NCBI RefSeq assembly: GCF_030406325.1
Contig: NZ_JAUEQY010000031.1
Location: 1 to 64,000, forward strand
Source: Actinomadura sp. DC4
GTDB taxonomy: Bacteria; Actinomycetota; Actinomycetes; Streptosporangiales; Streptosporangiaceae
Length of the DNA: 64,000 bases
Direction: 5' to 3'
Shown: positions 62,025-64,000 of the stretch, piece by piece
Layout of the letters: every line of letters begins with the position of its first letter
Position numbering within the stretch: the stretch's first letter is position 1
Notes under the pieces: model-generated
What the model saw: only the letters and a program-made list of their open reading frames with translations
Told to the model about the DNA's origin: nothing
The model's database searches: none
Position numbers and translations under genes: made by a program

Positions 62025-62585
62025 ATGGACGGTTCTCCTGCGGACGCACGGGCCGCGCCCCGGCGGCGGCGCGACGCCGCCGCGACCCGCGAGGCGATCC
62101 TGGAATCCGCCCTGGCCGCCTTCTCCCGCTCCGGCTACGACGGCGTGGGCGTACGGGAGATCGCCCAGGCGGCCGGCGTGACGGCGACGCTGGTCAACCG
62201 CTACTTCGGCGGCAAGGAGCGATTGTTCGCCGAGGCGGTGGAGGCCGCCTTCGCCTCCGCCGACCCGCTCGGCGGGGACGTGACCACGCTCGCCCGCGAC
62301 GTCACGGAGGCGCTCTCGGCCCGTCCGGCGCCGGGCGACGCCTTCACGCTGATGCTCCGCTCGGCCGCGAACCCCCGGGCCGCGCGCATCCTGCGGAGCG
62401 CCGTCGAACGCCATCTCTCACGGCACCTGGCGGCGTCACTGCCCGGAGCACGGGCGGACGAGCGTGCCGCGCTGGTCCTGGCCCTGATCGCGGGCGTACG
62501 ACTCATGCGCGACGTCCTCACGCTCCCCGACGCCGACCCCGCGCACGTCGAGGCGCTGTTCGGGCTCCTGATCTCTCCCGAGTGA
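62025..62585 (+). CDS. TetR-family transcriptional regulator
   Basis: 186 residues. A basic N-terminus (RAAPRRRRDAAATREAILE) leads into the HTH: ALAAFSRSGYDGVGVREIAQAAGVTATLVNRYFGGKERLFAEAVEAAFASAD (about 33-84). The C-terminal domain has short helices ending FGLLISPE. The short upstream gap contains TGTATACA (62018-62025) overlapping the start and an ACTGT...ACAGT inverted pair, both candidate operators. It is divergent from the MocA-like gene, which it may control. Confidence 0.85.
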   Translation: MDGSPADARAAPRRRRDAAATREAILESALAAFSRSGYDGVGVREIAQAAGVTATLVNRYFGGKERLFAEAVEAAFASADPLGGDVTTLARDVTEALSARPAPGDAFTLMLRSAANPRAARILRSAVERHLSRHLAASLPGARADERAALVLALIAGVRLMRDVLTLPDADPAHVEALFGLLISPE

Positions 62586-62901
62586 CGAAGCGCAGGCAGG
62601 GGAATCGGTCCGGGACACGGAGGCCGCCGTCGCCGAAGAGAAGAGCGTCACGTCCGCGATCCGCCTGGTGAAGGGGGGTGGTCCGGACCGGACGGGGAGA
62701 ATCCATCCGTCGCAGAGCGCGGCGCCCAGCCGGGAACACGGGCCATGTCGCGGAGACGACCTCGCCGCCGGCTTCGGCGACCAGGACGGCGGTCAGGTCG
62801 CGGCCAGGCCGGCTCCGGTCCCGGACTGCGGACTCCACCGCCGCGATGCGGTGCAGGCCGGCCGTCCGAGACCACCTGATGCAAGCGGGCCCACCGATCA
62901 C
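62518..62901 (-). pseudogene. Possible small gene or gene remnant of unknown function
   Basis: Within the 419-base gap between the TetR gene and XdhC, a minus-strand frame (about 127 codons) contains a protein-like stretch, RIAAVESAVRDRSRPGRDLTAVLVAEAGGEVVSATWPVFPAG, with G/C-rich third positions, followed by random-looking sequence. Its tail overlaps the TetR gene. I do not recognise it. It may be a decaying gene or chance. Confidence 0.25.
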
Positions 62902-63004
62902 GACCGTCTCCCGCTCATCGCGGGCGGAACCGGCGGATCTTCCGCTCCATCGCCTCTCGGCGTACCGCGGAGTGGCCGCGCCGCCGCTCGATCGGGTCAG
63001 GCCC

Positions 63005-64000
63005 TCACATGCCGTGGATGCGGCCGGAGGTCTCGGTCAGGGCCTGGCCGCTGCCGCCCCAGCGGAGCTGGATGAGCTCGGCCGCGATGGAGACGGCCGT
63101 CTCCTCCGGGGTGCGGGCGCCGAGGTCGAGGCCGATCGGTGAGCGGAGCCGGGCGATCTCCTCCTCGGTCACGCCCGCCTCGCGGAGGCGTTCCAGCCGG
63201 TCCTCGTGCGTGCGGCGTGAGCCCATCGCCCCGACGTACCCCGCGCCGGTGCGCAGCGCCACCTCCAGCAGCGGCACGTCGAACTTCGGGTCGTGGGTCA
63301 GCACGCAGATGACCGTGCGCTCGTCCACGTCCGACTCGGTCTCGGTCAGGAACTTGTGGGGCCACTTCACCACGACCTCGTCGGCCTCGGGGAAGCGCTT
63401 GGCGGTCGCGAAGACCGGGCGGGCGTCGCAGACGGTCACGTGGTAGCCGAGGAACTTGCCGACACGGGCCACGGCGGCGGCGAAGTCGATCGCGCCGAAC
63501 ACCAGCATGCGGGGCGGCGGGGCGAAGGCGTGCACGAAGACGCCGAGCTCGTCCAGGCGGCGCTCGCCGTGCCGCCCGTACCGGCGGATTCCGGTCGTGC
63601 CCTGAGCGAGCATGCCGCGCGCGTCGTCGTCCACGGCCTCGTCCAGGCGGTCCACGCCGAGTGAGCCCTCCGCCCGGTCGGTCCACACGATCCGGCGGGC
63701 GCCGACCTCTCCGGGCCCCTCGATCACCGTGACGATCGCGACCGGCTCGTGGCGTTCGATGGAGGCGACCACCTCGCCGAACAGCGGGAAGGTCTCCCGG
63801 CTGATCGGCTCGACGAGGATGTCGAGGATGCCACCGCAGGTCAGCCCGACGGCGAACGCGTCGTCGTCGGTGACGCCGTACCGCTGCACGACCGCCTGGC
63901 CCGACTCCATGACCTCCTGCGCCAGCTCGTAGACCGCGCCCTCGACGCAGCCGCCGGACACGCTGCCCACGGCCTCGCCGTCGGCCGAGACGGCCATCGC
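63005..64000 (-). CDS. xdhC: XdhC-family protein (partial, cut by window edge)
   Basis: The frame is open to base 64000; 330 residues from an internal Met are visible and the true start lies beyond the window. The XdhC/CoxI N-terminal domain is represented by GSVSGGCVEGAVYELAQEV, and the C-terminal Rossmann part by PPRMLVFGAIDFAAAVARVGKFLGYHVTVCDARPVF, RTGAGYVGAMGSRRTHEDRLERLREAGV and LDLGARTPEETAVSIAAELIQLR. XdhC binds and inserts the sulfurated molybdopterin cofactor into xanthine-dehydrogenase-like enzymes. It probably serves the molybdenum hydroxylase at 48-52 kb. Confidence 0.85.
   Translation of the reverse strand, partial: AMAVSADGEAVGSVSGGCVEGAVYELAQEVMESGQAVVQRYGVTDDDAFAVGLTCGGILDILVEPISRETFPLFGEVVASIERHEPVAIVTVIEGPGEVGARRIVWTDRAEGSLGVDRLDEAVDDDARGMLAQGTTGIRRYGRHGERRLDELGVFVHAFAPPPRMLVFGAIDFAAAVARVGKFLGYHVTVCDARPVFATAKRFPEADEVVVKWPHKFLTETESDVDERTVICVLTHDPKFDVPLLEVALRTGAGYVGAMGSRRTHEDRLERLREAGVTEEEIARLRSPIGLDLGARTPEETAVSIAAELIQLRWGGSGQALTETSGRIHGM

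Overview
The window is very GC-rich DNA with dense short-spaced operons, GTG/TTG starts, an F420-type luciferase-like oxidoreductase, a SigE-family sigma factor and the mraZ / MoxR-DUF58-transglutaminase / DUF3040 / dinB neighbourhood. All of this points to a filamentous-type actinobacterium. Streptosporangiales or Thermomonosporaceae is my guess, but the sequence alone does not fix the family. I saw no CRISPR array, phage, insertion sequence, rRNA or tRNA gene.

Layout. (1) 1-2.6 kb, minus strand: mraZ-rsmH-ftsL, the head of the division/cell-wall cluster, followed abruptly by a solute-binding lipoprotein gene cut by the window edge where ftsI would be expected. A phased MraZ operator precedes mraZ. 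(2) 3.1-7.8 kb, plus: MoxR ATPase, DUF58 protein and TgpA-like transglutaminase. (3) 8.3-13.4 kb, minus: DUF3040 protein, DNA polymerase IV, a methyltransferase, then nusB, efp and a proline peptidase. (4) 13.7-15.8 kb: an F420-type oxidoreductase, a thioesterase and a divergent TetR regulator. (5) 15.9-22.2 kb, minus: aroQ, aroB, aroK, aroC and a fused alpha-beta glycyl-tRNA synthetase. (6) 22.3-30.7 kb: a small anchored protein, an SseB-like protein, a ring-opening amidohydrolase (cyanurate/barbiturate type) with a carbamate kinase, an aminotransferase/nitrilase pair, an amino-acid permease and a class III CoA-transferase. (7) 30.9-47.9 kb, mixed accessory genes: secreted HNH nuclease, sigma/anti-sigma-like pair, hydantoinase HyuA/HyuB, FrnE thiol protein, FKBP isomerase, TetR-controlled genes, CoxG-like protein beside decayed tandem repeats, polysaccharide deacetylase, beta-helix protein, GNAT fusion and FAD monooxygenase. 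(8) 47.9-64 kb: molybdenum hydroxylase (coxM-coxS-coxL order), NCS2 nucleobase permease, PucR regulator, a divergent DUF2877-FdrA-DUF1116 (AllH-AllF-AllG) operon with an epimerase, a DUF6986 lyase-like protein, a MocA-like cytidylyltransferase, a TetR regulator and XdhC.

How it may work together. Regions 6 and 8 carry the parts of a possible oxidative, phosphorolytic pyrimidine (or other cyclic ureide) pathway: nucleobase uptake (NCS2), ring oxidation (molybdenum hydroxylase, matured by MocA and XdhC), ring opening (barbiturase-type amidohydrolase), carbamoyl transfer to phosphate (AllFGH homologues acting on an N-carbamoyl amide acid), ATP recovery (carbamate kinase), and removal of the remaining amide acid (nitrilase-family amidase, CoA-transferase), with PucR as likely regulator. 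The individual families are recognised from sequence; joining them into one pathway is my inference.
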